Source of the DNA: Actinopolymorpha pittospori
Lineage (GTDB): Bacteria; Actinomycetota; Actinomycetes; Propionibacteriales; Actinopolymorphaceae
Length of the DNA: 64,000 bases
Reading direction: 5' to 3'
Assembly (NCBI RefSeq): GCF_014873875.1
Contig: NZ_JADBEM010000001.1
Coordinates: 5,270,001 to 5,334,000 of the forward strand
The notes below the pieces were generated by a model. That model did no database searches. It had not been told where the DNA came from and worked only from the letters and a program-made list of their open reading frames with translations. Shown one piece after another: positions 16,497 through 24,685 of the stretch. Numbering within the stretch: position 1 is the stretch's first letter; the number at the start of each line of letters is the position of its first letter. The translations under genes and the position numbers were made by a program.

Positions 16497-17024
16497 GTGA
16501 TCGAGATCTCTACGGAACGCCTTGTCCTGCGCGACTTCCGAATCACCGATGAGCAGGCGGTCCACGAGTTCGCCTCCGATCCCGCGGTCTGTCGCTACAC
16601 CGACTGGGGCCCCAACTCTCCGGACGACACACGTCTCTTCATCCGTGAGGCAGTCGAGGAAGTGGCGAGTCCGAAGAGGGATTCCTTCACGCTCGCGATG
16701 TCGATGAATCCGAGCGGCGTCGTCGTCGGATCGTGTTCGGTCTGGGTCGAGTCCGCGTCACATCGTCGGGCGGCGCTGGGCTTCGTCGTAGCTCCAGCCC
16801 ATCAGGGGCGAGGCTACGCGAGTGAGGCGGGACAGGCTCTGCTCGACTTCGCCTTCGAGGTGATGGGCGTTCAACGGGTCGAAGCTACCTGCCGCCCGGG
16901 AAACCTCGCCTCGGCACGGGTTCTCACCAAACTGGGCATGCGCAGGGAAGGGTTGCTGCGCTCGCACCTTCTCATCCGCGGCCGCCAGGAGGACTCAGTA
17001 CTCTTCGCGTCAACCCGGTCCTGA
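16497..17024 (+). CDS. GNAT-family N-acetyltransferase (RimJ/RimL type)
   Basis: A 175-residue acetyl-CoA-dependent acyltransferase. The acetyl-CoA pyrophosphate loop is visible as QGRGYASEAG near residue 103, and the segments TERLVLRDFRITD at the start and ARVLTKLGMRREGLLR near the end are diagnostic of the RimJ/RimL branch. The GTG start is used because the family's opening ERLVLR strand follows within 10 residues. The acceptor may be a protein N-terminus, an antibiotic or another amine; this cannot be told from sequence. It stands alone between the frameshifted gene and the ECF41 cluster. Confidence 0.88.
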   Translation: MIEISTERLVLRDFRITDEQAVHEFASDPAVCRYTDWGPNSPDDTRLFIREAVEEVASPKRDSFTLAMSMNPSGVVVGSCSVWVESASHRRAALGFVVAPAHQGRGYASEAGQALLDFAFEVMGVQRVEATCRPGNLASARVLTKLGMRREGLLRSHLLIRGRQEDSVLFASTRS

Positions 17025-17241
17025 CACGACGAGTCGCGCGGTGTCGGACCGGCATGATCGGGAGTTCCCGGCGTCGCGGCCACCTCGGTGTTCCTGGCAG
17101 CCTCCTCGACTTCCGTGAGATCACCAGCTGACCGGCCTCGACGGCTGAACAGACAAGGGCGCGGGCACATAGTGTTTTCGGTAAGACGCCGGTATCGCTG
17201 CGTGATCGGGCCGCGGCGGGAGGGACAGCGCTCCTCCGAGC

Positions 17242-17268
17242 TGTCACATACCGCGGGCCGACCCGGTC
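17242..17268 (+). promoter_or_regulatory. Probable ECF41-type sigma factor promoter
   Basis: TGTCACA (17242-17248) followed by exactly 16 bases and GGTC (17265-17268). The known ECF41 promoter signature is TGTCACA-N16-CGTC, so this differs at one base. It lies 54 bases before the oxidoreductase start and 1.4 kb upstream of an ECF41 sigma gene on the same strand. Confidence 0.7.
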
Positions 17269-17321
17269 CTAGCTGGTGACACGAGGGCCAGCCGATGCCC
17301 CTGCGAAAAGGAGGGTTTGTC

Positions 17322-18077
17322 ATGAAAATCGCCGTCATTGGAGGCACGGGCCGTGTCGGGTCGAAGATTGTGAGGAACCTCGGCGAACTCGGTCACGAGG
17401 TGGTCGCGGCAGCGCCGAGCACCGGCGTCGACACCCTCACCGGCGAAGGACTGGCCGAGGCCCTGGCCGGCGCGTCCGTGGTGATCGATGTCTCCAACTC
17501 CCCGTCCTTCGAGGACGCCGCGGCGCTGAAGTTCTTCGAGACCTCCACCCGCAACCTGCTCGCGGCGGAGGAGGCGGCCGGCGTGGGCCATCACGTCGTC
17601 ACGTCGGTGGTGGGAACCAGTCGGCTGCCCGAGAACGGCTACTTCCGAGCGAAGATCGCCCAGGAGAAGCTGGTCGAGGAATCGCCGATCCCCTTCTCGA
17701 TCGTGCACGCGACGCAGTACTTCGAGTTCGTCCGCAGCATCGCCGACGACGCCACGGTCAGCGGCACGGTCCGCATGCCCCCTGCGCTCTTCCAGCCCGT
17801 CGCGAGCGACGACGTCGCTTCGGTGGTCGGCACGGTCGCGACAGGATCGCCGCTGAACGGGCGGATCGAGGTGGGCGGGCCGGAACGGGCCCCGCTGCAC
17901 GAGTTCTTCCGGGACGCCCTTGCCGCGTGGGGGGATCCGCGTGAGGTGGTCATGGACCCGCACGCTCACTACTTCGGATGCGAGGTCGGCGAGCGCGACC
18001 TGGTTACCGACGAGGGCGCGGTGATCGGCGAGACCAAGTTCCACGACTGGCAGAGCCGAACCGAGAACGCCACATAG
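17322..18077 (+). CDS. NAD(P)-binding SDR/NmrA-type oxidoreductase (ECF41 target)
   Basis: A 251-residue atypical short-chain-dehydrogenase-fold protein. It starts with the nucleotide-binding motif G-G-T-G-R-V-G (MKIAVIGGTGRVG), has a conserved SVVGTSR segment and Y-F in place of the classical YxxxK pair, as in NmrA-like proteins. An AAGGAGG site 7 bases upstream selects the ATG over an earlier in-frame one. It is the first gene behind the ECF41-type promoter and precedes a cupin and the sigma gene. Oxidoreductases and epimerases of this kind are the standard partner genes of ECF41 sigma factors; the substrate is unknown. Confidence 0.88.
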   Translation: MKIAVIGGTGRVGSKIVRNLGELGHEVVAAAPSTGVDTLTGEGLAEALAGASVVIDVSNSPSFEDAAALKFFETSTRNLLAAEEAAGVGHHVVTSVVGTSRLPENGYFRAKIAQEKLVEESPIPFSIVHATQYFEFVRSIADDATVSGTVRMPPALFQPVASDDVASVVGTVATGSPLNGRIEVGGPERAPLHEFFRDALAAWGDPREVVMDPHAHYFGCEVGERDLVTDEGAVIGETKFHDWQSRTENAT

Positions 18078-18115
18078 GAAGTAGGCCAACCACCACCACT
18101 CGAGGAGGTACGTCC

Positions 18116-18553
18116 ATGCCCGGCACCGATCCGACCCCCGCCAAGACGAAGCGCAGGTCGAACGCATGGCAGACGGCGGTCACCGTGGTCCAGGAGGCGG
18201 AGCCGCCCTTCATCCCGGAGGGAGCACATTCGATGACGTTGGTCGTCGAGTTCCCACCCGGTGACCCTGGTACGCCGCCGCACCGGCACACCGGCCCGGC
18301 GTTCGGCTACGTACTCGAGGGCGAGATGCTGTTCGAGCTCGAAGGTCAGCCGGAGCGGGTCGTCCGTGCCGGCGAGGCGTTCTGGGAGCCCGGCGGCGAG
18401 GTCATCCACTACCAGGACGGCAACAACCGCGACGACGTCCCGCTCCGTTTCACCGTCACGATGCTGTGCGAGCCCGGCAAGCCGATGCTCACCCTGGTGG
18501 AGGAGGACGAGCTCGCCCGTCTCAGTGATCGCCGCGCTCCGCGCCCGTCCTGA
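18116..18553 (+). CDS. Cupin-domain protein
   Basis: A 145-residue single-domain cupin. The first cupin motif is seen as PPHRHTGPAFGYVLEGEM and the second as GEAFWEPGGEVIH, supplying probable metal ligands (H-x-H, E, H). A strong GAGGAGG lies before the ATG. It is 38 bases after the oxidoreductase and probably co-transcribed. Small cupins of this kind bind a metal and a small ligand, or act as dioxygenase or isomerase; no specific reaction can be assigned. Confidence 0.88.
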   Translation: MPGTDPTPAKTKRRSNAWQTAVTVVQEAEPPFIPEGAHSMTLVVEFPPGDPGTPPHRHTGPAFGYVLEGEMLFELEGQPERVVRAGEAFWEPGGEVIHYQDGNNRDDVPLRFTVTMLCEPGKPMLTLVEEDELARLSDRRAPRPS

Positions 18554-18657
18554 CCACGCCGCCCCGCAGCCGAACCTCTCCTGAGCCCGCTCGAGCCGCT
18601 CGACGGGCGGGTGACAGGCTGGGCAGGTCCATCGACCGGCAAAACAGGGGCGACAAG

Positions 18658-19566
18658 ATGGAGGACACCGGGCCGACGAACCCGCCCGACGGGCCGGAGG
18701 ACCTCGACCAGGCGGCGGCGGTCTTCGCGGGCGTACGACCGCGTTTGTACGGTATCGCCTACCGGATGTTGGGCAGCGCTGTCGAGGCCGAGGATCTGGT
18801 GCAGGACGTCTGGCTGCGCTGGCAGGCCTACGACCGCGCGACTGTGACCGACCCGGCGGCGTTCCTGGCGACGGTGACCACGCGCCTTGCCATCAACGCC
18901 CTCCAGTCCGCGCGAGCCCGCCGCGAAACCTACGTCGGTCCGTGGCTTCCCGAACCGGTCGACACCACGGCCGACCCCCACCTGGGCGCCGAGCGAGGCG
19001 AAGCCCTCGGTCTCGCGATTCTGCTGCTCCTGGAGCGGCTCTCACCCACGGAACGCGCGGCCTACGTGCTCCGCGAGGCGTTCGACTATCCCTATCGGCG
19101 CATCGCCGACATCGTTCAGGTCAGCGAGGCGGGGGTCCGACAACTCGTCAGCAGGGCGCGCAAGCACCTGGCCTCCGAGCGCCGGGCACCGGTGACCGCT
19201 GCCAACCAGCGCAGACTCCTGACGGCGTTCGTCGCCGCGGCCCGCGCCGGTGACCTCACCGGGCTGGAGGAGATCCTCGCGGCGGACGTGATCAGCTACT
19301 CCGACGGCGGCGGCGCCGTCCGCGCCTCCCGCATCCCGGTGGTCGGCGTCGACCACGTCGCGAAGTACCTCAGGGCGTTCGCGGACCGGTTCTGGATCGG
19401 GGTCGAGGTGGAGGACACCACCGTGAACGGGCAGGCGGCGGCCCTGCTGCGTCGCGACGGCGAGGTGTTCGCTGTCCTCACGGTCGAGGTTTCCGAGCAG
19501 GGCATCGACCAGGTGCTGTGGATGATGAACCCCGCCAAGCTCACCGCGGTGTCCGCCGCGGCCTGA
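18658..19566 (+). CDS. ECF41-family RNA polymerase sigma factor (SigJ-like)
   Basis: A 302-residue extracytoplasmic-function sigma factor. Region 2 (RLYGIAYRMLGSAVEAEDLV) and region 4 (LSPTERAAYVLREAFDYPY) lie in the first 175 residues, followed by a fused SnoaL-like domain. The three ECF41 signature motifs are all present: WLPEP at 96-100 in the linker, DGGG at 216-219, and N-P-A-K-L at 291-295 near the C-terminus. In this group the fused domain replaces an anti-sigma factor. It follows the oxidoreductase and cupin genes that it probably controls. Confidence 0.93.
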   Translation: MEDTGPTNPPDGPEDLDQAAAVFAGVRPRLYGIAYRMLGSAVEAEDLVQDVWLRWQAYDRATVTDPAAFLATVTTRLAINALQSARARRETYVGPWLPEPVDTTADPHLGAERGEALGLAILLLLERLSPTERAAYVLREAFDYPYRRIADIVQVSEAGVRQLVSRARKHLASERRAPVTAANQRRLLTAFVAAARAGDLTGLEEILAADVISYSDGGGAVRASRIPVVGVDHVAKYLRAFADRFWIGVEVEDTTVNGQAAALLRRDGEVFAVLTVEVSEQGIDQVLWMMNPAKLTAVSAAA

Positions 19567-19580
19567 CCCGGCACGGCCCC

Positions 19581-20255
19581 TCAGTCGAGCCAGAGCACGA
19601 TGCCGGTCACTCCGTGGAGCACGGCCGCGACACCCGCCCGGACGGCACGCGTGGCGCGCTCGGGGGTGAAGGTGGCTGGATCGTACGACGAGGACATGCC
19701 GAGTCCCTCCCCGCGGAACGACGCACCGGTCCAGTCGGCGGCGGTGACGTTCGCGGTGGGCTCGGCCAGTTCGGCCCCGACGACGAGGAACTGCTGGTCG
19801 AGGTGGTTGGGACTGACCACGGTCAACGGGTCGATGAGGTCGTTGCCGGCGCTGATGATGAGGTCGGGCGCCAGGTCCATGGCTTTGCTGATGCTCGGAA
19901 CGAACTCGTGGGGCTTGGTGGCGGTGACCGTCCGGAGGCTGACGTTCTCCTCCTCCGCCCAGTCCGTCACGGCGTTCACCAGGGTCTGGGTCTGGGGATC
20001 CTTCCCCGCGGTGAGCAGCACCACGCGGTAGCCCTTCGACGGGTGGACATCGTCCCAGGAGCCGGGTCGCGGGGTGACCGTCGCCTCCGGAGCCGGCGGA
20101 GCGGTCGGGTCGACGAACCCCGCGCCGAGGGCGCCGACGGCGGTGGGCGCCGCGTGCGGCCGGGACCAGTCGTCGCCGGAACTACATCCGTTGACGAGGG
20201 CGGCGGTCGCGACGGCCGCCACCAGGATGCCGGCGGGCCGAAGTCGAGAGCGCAA
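19581..20255 (-). CDS. Putative BMP-like substrate-binding lipoprotein
   Basis: A 224-residue lipoprotein: signal sequence MRSRLRPAGILVAAVATAALV, lipobox V-N-G-C, then a Pro/Ala-rich linker to about residue 65. The folded part (YRVVLLTAGKDPQTQTLV, then APDLIISAGNDLIDP) resembles one lobe of a periplasmic binding protein of the BMP family, but is shorter than the usual 330-380 residues. It could be a degenerate receptor or a surface sensor. It is convergent with the sigma gene and has no transporter genes next to it. Confidence 0.65.
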   Translation of the reverse strand: MRSRLRPAGILVAAVATAALVNGCSSGDDWSRPHAAPTAVGALGAGFVDPTAPPAPEATVTPRPGSWDDVHPSKGYRVVLLTAGKDPQTQTLVNAVTDWAEEENVSLRTVTATKPHEFVPSISKAMDLAPDLIISAGNDLIDPLTVVSPNHLDQQFLVVGAELAEPTANVTAADWTGASFRGEGLGMSSSYDPATFTPERATRAVRAGVAAVLHGVTGIVLWLD

Positions 20256-20428
20256 GGAGATCGTCCTCCGGGGTGGTGGGAAAGGCGCCTACTTCCTACC
20301 TCATGTCCGGTGGCCCGCGAGGTGAGGGAGGTTTCCCGTCCGCATTGGTTCGTCGCCGGTTCGCGCATGCGCCGCCATTGGTTCACATGGACCCGGCACA
20401 TTGCGTGCGCCAGCCGATGAGGAGTCAC

Positions 20429-21640
20429 ATGCCGCACGCCGCTCGACGTCGCGCCGCCGCCGTCGTCGTGGCCGCTGTCGCGGCCGTCCTGACGACCGCG
20501 CTGCCCGCCCTTGCCCACGGGTTCACCTCGACCGTGTACGTCGACGCGACCGCGCCCGAGGCGGGGCACGTCCGCACCGAGATCGGGCTGGAGTACGACC
20601 TGCTCGTCGTCTCCGCGGCCGACTACGGCAAGGACGACCCGCTCTTTCGAGCCGGCAACGCGGCGTTCGAGGGCGGAGACGCGAAGGAGCAGGTCGCGGC
20701 GCTCACGGCCCATGCCGACTCGGTCGTCGCCTACGTGACCAAACGTTTCGGTGTGACGGCGGACGGTGAGGCGTGTACGCCGACGAAGGACGGCGACTTC
20801 ACCATCGAGGAACGCGAGGGCGTTCCGTACGCGCTGCTGCCGCTCGACTATCGATGCCCGGAGCGTGCCGAGGCGCACGACGTACGCAGCGGGCTGTTCC
20901 CGGACTCCGAGGGTTACGTGCGCGACACCAAGACGATCGTCACCTACGACCTCGACCTGCAGTCCGGAAGCGCCGCCCTGGACGCGCAGCGGCCGTCGTT
21001 CTCCACCCACCAGTCCTGGACCGAGCGGTTCTGGGACTTCTTCCGGCTCGGCGCCGAGCACCTGCTCGGCGGGATCGACCACATCCTGTTCCTGCTGGCG
21101 CTCATCGCCGGGTCACGCCGCCTGCGCGAGATCGTGCTGGCGGCGACGACCTTCACGCTCGCCCATTCGGTGACCTTCGTTCTCGCCGCCCTCGGCCTCG
21201 TGCGCGTACCCGCGTCGTTCGTCGAGCCGGTCATCGCGCTCTCGATCGCGGTGGTCGCGGGCTGGCATCTGTGGCGGACGTGGCGACGCGGGTCGCATGC
21301 CTCCGATCTGGAGACGGTCGGTGACAGTCACCTCAGCCTGGACGCCGCGGGCTGGGGGCGGCTCGGGGTGGTCTTCTGCTTCGGCCTCGTGCACGGACTC
21401 GGCTTCGCCGGGGCGCTGGGGATCAACGAGGCCTGGTCGTGGACCCTGCTGTGGTCGTTGCTCGTCTTCAACGTGGGCATCGAGGCGGTGCAGCTCGCGA
21501 TCATCGTGGTCGTGTTCCCGCTGCTCGCCCTGCTGCGCCACCGCCAGCCGATCGTGGGGCTGTGGGCGACCGGCGCGATCGCGGCCGTCGTGTCAGTGAT
21601 GGGGCTGGTGTGGTTCGTGCAGCGACTTCTCGGACTGTGA
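20429..21640 (+). CDS. HupE/UreJ-family membrane protein with secreted N-terminal domain
   Basis: A 403-residue protein. A signal peptide (cleavage likely after ALA at 29) is followed by an extracytoplasmic domain to about residue 200 and then six or seven membrane segments. The membrane part has the HupE/UreJ_2 motifs GGIDHILFLLALIAGSR, TFTLAHSVTF and FGLVHGLGFAGALG, whose histidines are candidates for metal (nickel) contacts. The ATG is chosen for the GAGGAG 5 bases upstream; earlier in-frame starts would add a non-signal extension. HupE proteins are linked to nickel uptake, but no hydrogenase or urease is nearby. Confidence 0.85.
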   Translation: MPHAARRRAAAVVVAAVAAVLTTALPALAHGFTSTVYVDATAPEAGHVRTEIGLEYDLLVVSAADYGKDDPLFRAGNAAFEGGDAKEQVAALTAHADSVVAYVTKRFGVTADGEACTPTKDGDFTIEEREGVPYALLPLDYRCPERAEAHDVRSGLFPDSEGYVRDTKTIVTYDLDLQSGSAALDAQRPSFSTHQSWTERFWDFFRLGAEHLLGGIDHILFLLALIAGSRRLREIVLAATTFTLAHSVTFVLAALGLVRVPASFVEPVIALSIAVVAGWHLWRTWRRGSHASDLETVGDSHLSLDAAGWGRLGVVFCFGLVHGLGFAGALGINEAWSWTLLWSLLVFNVGIEAVQLAIIVVVFPLLALLRHRQPIVGLWATGAIAAVVSVMGLVWFVQRLLGL

Positions 21641-21645
21641 AGCCC

Positions 21646-21681
21646 GGGCCGCGACGCTCGGGCCGCGACGCTCGGGCCGCG
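21646..21681. repeat. Short tandem repeat, 14-base unit
   Basis: GGGCCGCGACGCTC occurs twice in full and once in part directly after the HupE-like stop codon. It has no obvious role and may be replication slippage. Confidence 0.6.
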
Positions 21682-21792
21682 TCTTCCGGCAAGCGCAACA
21701 GACTCGCCTGTCCACGTTCATCTCGTATCCATCGGATTCCGACATCTTTACCAGGCTCTTCAGTGGCTTCGTACCTGAACGGACGGACATCG

Positions 21793-23388
21793 ATGAAGCT
21801 TTACAACTGGACGGACACCCCCGGCGTCTTCCGACGCCGGGTTGCTGGTGGCGCCGTCGCCGCGGTCATGGGCGCCGCGGCGGTGTTCGGCAGCGGTTTG
21901 ACGACCGTCGCCCACGCTGACGATCCCGCGACGCTCACCGGCGTCGTCCTGGGTGTCGGCGCCAGCGAGTCGCAGCGCGTGGTGTCCTGGTACTCCTCGG
22001 CAAACACCGCGCAGGTGGTCGAGGTCGCCCCGACCTCCGAACTCGTCGACGGCGCATTCCCGGCGGACGCCGTTACCTTCCCGGCCACGGTCGGCGCGAA
22101 CACCGTCAACGGTGGCTACAACGGACACGCCACGGTCGACGGCCTCCAGGAGGACACCGCGTACTCCTACCGCGTCGGCGCCGAGGGCGGCTGGTCCTCG
22201 ACCTACTCCTTCAAGACCCAGGACTTCGAGGGCGACTTCAACTTCCTGTTCTTCGGTGACCCGCAGATCGGCTCGTCCGGTGATGTGGCGAAGGACGGGG
22301 CCGGGTGGCTGGACACCCTGAACGTCGCTCTCGCGGCCAACCCCAACACCGAACTCCTCGTCTCCGGTGGTGACCAGGTCGAGACCGCCAACACGGAGAC
22401 GCAGTGGAACGCGTTCCTCGCGCCCGACAAGCTGAGGCAGTACCCGTGGGCCGCCACCATCGGTAACCACGACGTGGGTGGCAAGGCGTACGAGCAGCAC
22501 TTCTGGACGCCGAACACCGACCGTTCCGCGCCCTACTACAACGGCACCCCCGCCACCCGTTCCGGTGGCGACTACTGGTTCATCTACAAGGACGTGCTGT
22601 TCATCGACCTCAACAGCAACGCCTACTCCAACGGTTCCGACGCCGCGCACATCGGCTTCGTCACCGACGTCCTGAACACCCACGGCGCGGACGCCAAGTA
22701 CACCGTCCTCGTCTACCACCACGCGATCTACTCGCCGGCCGCGCACGCGAACGACGGCGACAACCAGCTGCGCCGACAGGACTTCCCGACGGCCTTCTCC
22801 AAGCTCGGCGTCGACCTGGTCCTGCAGGGTCACGACCACAGCTACTCCCGTAGCTATGAGATCAAGAACGGCAAGAAGGCGCGCCCGGGTGAGCAGCCCA
22901 GCGCGACCGAGGTGGCCCAGGGGCCGGGCGGCGTCATCTACGTGACGGCGAACTCCGCGTCGGGCTCGAAGTACTACGACCTCACCGCGCCGGACACGAC
23001 CGAGGACCCGAACTACGGCCCTGACCCGCTGAACCCCAAGAGCCACTGGGCCAACTCGGTCGAGAACCAGGAGCACGTCCGTACCTACGTGAAGGTCCAG
23101 GTCGACGCGCGTCGCAACCGGCTCGTCGTCGAGAACATCCGCAGCGGCACCTGCGCCGCCCCCAACGCCGCAGTGGAGGAGGGCAACGTGTCGTGGTGTG
23201 GCCCGAACGACGGCGCCAGCCCCGCCAAGCCCGTCGGCTCCAAGGTCGACCAGGTGGTCATCCACACCTACCGCGGCGAAGGCCGGGGCAAGGTCGACGC
23301 GCCCAAGCCGGCTCGGGGTGAGTCCGCCTGGCTTCGGCAGAGCGCCGAGAGTGGTGCCCGAAAGGTCACGCTCACCTCGCTGAGCTGA
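21793..23388 (+). CDS. Secreted metallophosphoesterase (purple acid phosphatase-like)
   Basis: A 531-residue exported phosphoesterase. The signal peptide has an R-R-R motif (FRRRVAGGAVAAVMG) and probably ends at AHA (42). A fibronectin-like purple-acid-phosphatase N-terminal domain covers roughly residues 45-150. The calcineurin-type catalytic domain shows D156 (GDPQ), D194 (GGDQ), N225-H-D (GNHD), a YHH segment and H347-D-H349 (GHDHSYS). It should hydrolyse phosphate esters outside the cell for phosphate scavenging. The ribosome site before the ATG is weak. A strong hairpin follows the gene. Confidence 0.88.
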   Translation: MKLYNWTDTPGVFRRRVAGGAVAAVMGAAAVFGSGLTTVAHADDPATLTGVVLGVGASESQRVVSWYSSANTAQVVEVAPTSELVDGAFPADAVTFPATVGANTVNGGYNGHATVDGLQEDTAYSYRVGAEGGWSSTYSFKTQDFEGDFNFLFFGDPQIGSSGDVAKDGAGWLDTLNVALAANPNTELLVSGGDQVETANTETQWNAFLAPDKLRQYPWAATIGNHDVGGKAYEQHFWTPNTDRSAPYYNGTPATRSGGDYWFIYKDVLFIDLNSNAYSNGSDAAHIGFVTDVLNTHGADAKYTVLVYHHAIYSPAAHANDGDNQLRRQDFPTAFSKLGVDLVLQGHDHSYSRSYEIKNGKKARPGEQPSATEVAQGPGGVIYVTANSASGSKYYDLTAPDTTEDPNYGPDPLNPKSHWANSVENQEHVRTYVKVQVDARRNRLVVENIRSGTCAAPNAAVEEGNVSWCGPNDGASPAKPVGSKVDQVVIHTYRGEGRGKVDAPKPARGESAWLRQSAESGARKVTLTSLS

Positions 23389-23412
23389 GCTGATCCGGTC
23401 CACTCGACCCAC

Positions 23413-23444
23413 TGGGGTGGGCACCCTCGGGGGTGCCCACCCCA
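23413..23444 (+). terminator. Hairpin terminator
   Basis: A perfect 14-base stem (TGGGGTGGGCACCC pairing with GGGTGCCCACCCCA) with a TCGG loop, 24 bases after the phosphatase stop. There is no T-run. Confidence 0.85.
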
Positions 23445-23490
23445 CCGCTCGTCTTCGAACCCCGCTCCACGACCGCCCGAGGATCACCAG

Positions 23491-24561
23491 ATGCGCCCGT
23501 CCAGAACGCGTACGACCACTGCAGCGGCACACGTCGCCCAGGCCACCGTCCTGGCGCTGCTCGCCGCGCTCTGTTTCCTCGGAGTCGGGGCCGGGCCGGC
23601 CGCGGCGGCGGACGGCGACGTCCCCTGGACGGTCCGGACGGCCTCCAACGACTTCGGTGCCGGTCGGCAGAACTACACCTACACCGTCAACCCGGGCGGT
23701 CAGCTCGAGGACGGTCTCGTGGTGGTCAACAACGGCACCACGCCCCTCGACCTGGCGGTGTACGCCGCGGACGGGTTCACCACCAAGGCTGGACAGCTCG
23801 ACCTCGTGACCAAGGACGCGAAGTCGACCCGGGTGGGTGCGTGGGTCCACACGGACCGGCCCGACCTGACGGTCGAGCCCGGCAAGTCCGTCGAGGTGCC
23901 GTTCAGCATCGAAGTTCCGGGCGACGCCGCGCCCGGTGACTACCTGGGCGGCGTCGTCACCTCGCTGACCCAGGCCGGCGACGCGGGGGCCAGTGTGGAC
24001 CGGCGCCTCGGGATCCGGATCCGGTTGCGGGTGGGTGGGCCGCTCCGACCGAGCCTTTCGGTCCAAGACGTGCACCTGCGCTACGCGGACACGCTCAATC
24101 CGTTCGGGAAGGGCGATGCCACGGTCACGTACACGATCCGCAACACGGGCAACGCCATCCTGGGCGCCCGACAAACGGCGTCCGTCGCCGCGCCCTTCGG
24201 CGCCATGCGCGCCGCCGCGGGTCACATCGACGACACGCCGCAACTGCTTCCGGGCGAGACCTGGAAGGTCACCGCGAAGGTTCACGAGGTGGCTCCGGCG
24301 CTGAGAACCACAGCGACGGTCACCGTCGTCCCGCTGCTCACCGACGCGGCCAGCTCGACCGCCCCGCTCGCCGCCGTCTCGGCGCAGGCCTGGACCGTCC
24401 CCTGGGCGCTGCTGGTTCTCGCCGTGGTCGTCTGTGGGCTCGTCGTCGCCGGGGGTCTCGCCCTCCGGCGTCGCCGACGGATCACGGCACGGGCGGACGC
24501 CGCCCGCGGTGAGGAGCCGGTCGAGCAGACGTCTCGCGAGCGGGAGACTTCTGACCAGTAG
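23491..24561 (+). CDS. DUF916-like (WxL-associated) cell-surface protein
   Basis: A 356-residue type I membrane protein: signal peptide to about residue 40 (AGPAAAADGD), two beta-sandwich domains, one membrane segment near 302-324 (WALLVLAVVVCGLVVAGGLAL) and a basic cytoplasmic tail. The first domain has the DUF916 features R-NY-YTVNPGGQ, SVEVPFSIEVPGDAAPGDY and GGVV; the second resembles a C-terminal DUF3324/CARDB-like domain with VTYTIRNTGNAIL. In low-GC Gram-positives DUF916 proteins bind peptidoglycan with WxL partners; no WxL partner is visible here. GAGG precedes the ATG. Confidence 0.8.
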   Translation: MRPSRTRTTTAAAHVAQATVLALLAALCFLGVGAGPAAAADGDVPWTVRTASNDFGAGRQNYTYTVNPGGQLEDGLVVVNNGTTPLDLAVYAADGFTTKAGQLDLVTKDAKSTRVGAWVHTDRPDLTVEPGKSVEVPFSIEVPGDAAPGDYLGGVVTSLTQAGDAGASVDRRLGIRIRLRVGGPLRPSLSVQDVHLRYADTLNPFGKGDATVTYTIRNTGNAILGARQTASVAAPFGAMRAAAGHIDDTPQLLPGETWKVTAKVHEVAPALRTTATVTVVPLLTDAASSTAPLAAVSAQAWTVPWALLVLAVVVCGLVVAGGLALRRRRRITARADAARGEEPVEQTSRERETSDQ

Positions 24562-24594
24562 CGGCCCGGACCGGAGTCGCGTGCGGCAACCTGA

Positions 24595-24608
24595 GGCAAC
24601 ATGTTGCC
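24595..24608. promoter_or_regulatory. Palindromic operator candidate upstream of GH127 gene
   Basis: GGCAACATGTTGCC is a perfect 14-base palindrome 77 bases before the GH127 start; an extra direct half-site GGCAAC lies at 24584-24589. The position fits a substrate-responsive operator. It does not match the palindrome in front of the nearby LacI gene. Confidence 0.45.
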
Positions 24609-24685
24609 GAAACGTCCGGCCCGGTGTCCTGCCCTCTTCGCGGACGACGTGGCCGGACTTCTCACGCCCGCGAGGAGAGTGCTAC

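Noticed and set aside
24614..24658. Possible terminator GTCCGGCC ... GGCCGGAC
   Set aside because: The arms are perfect but only 8 bases long with a 29-base loop, so a stable terminator is doubtful in such GC-rich DNA.
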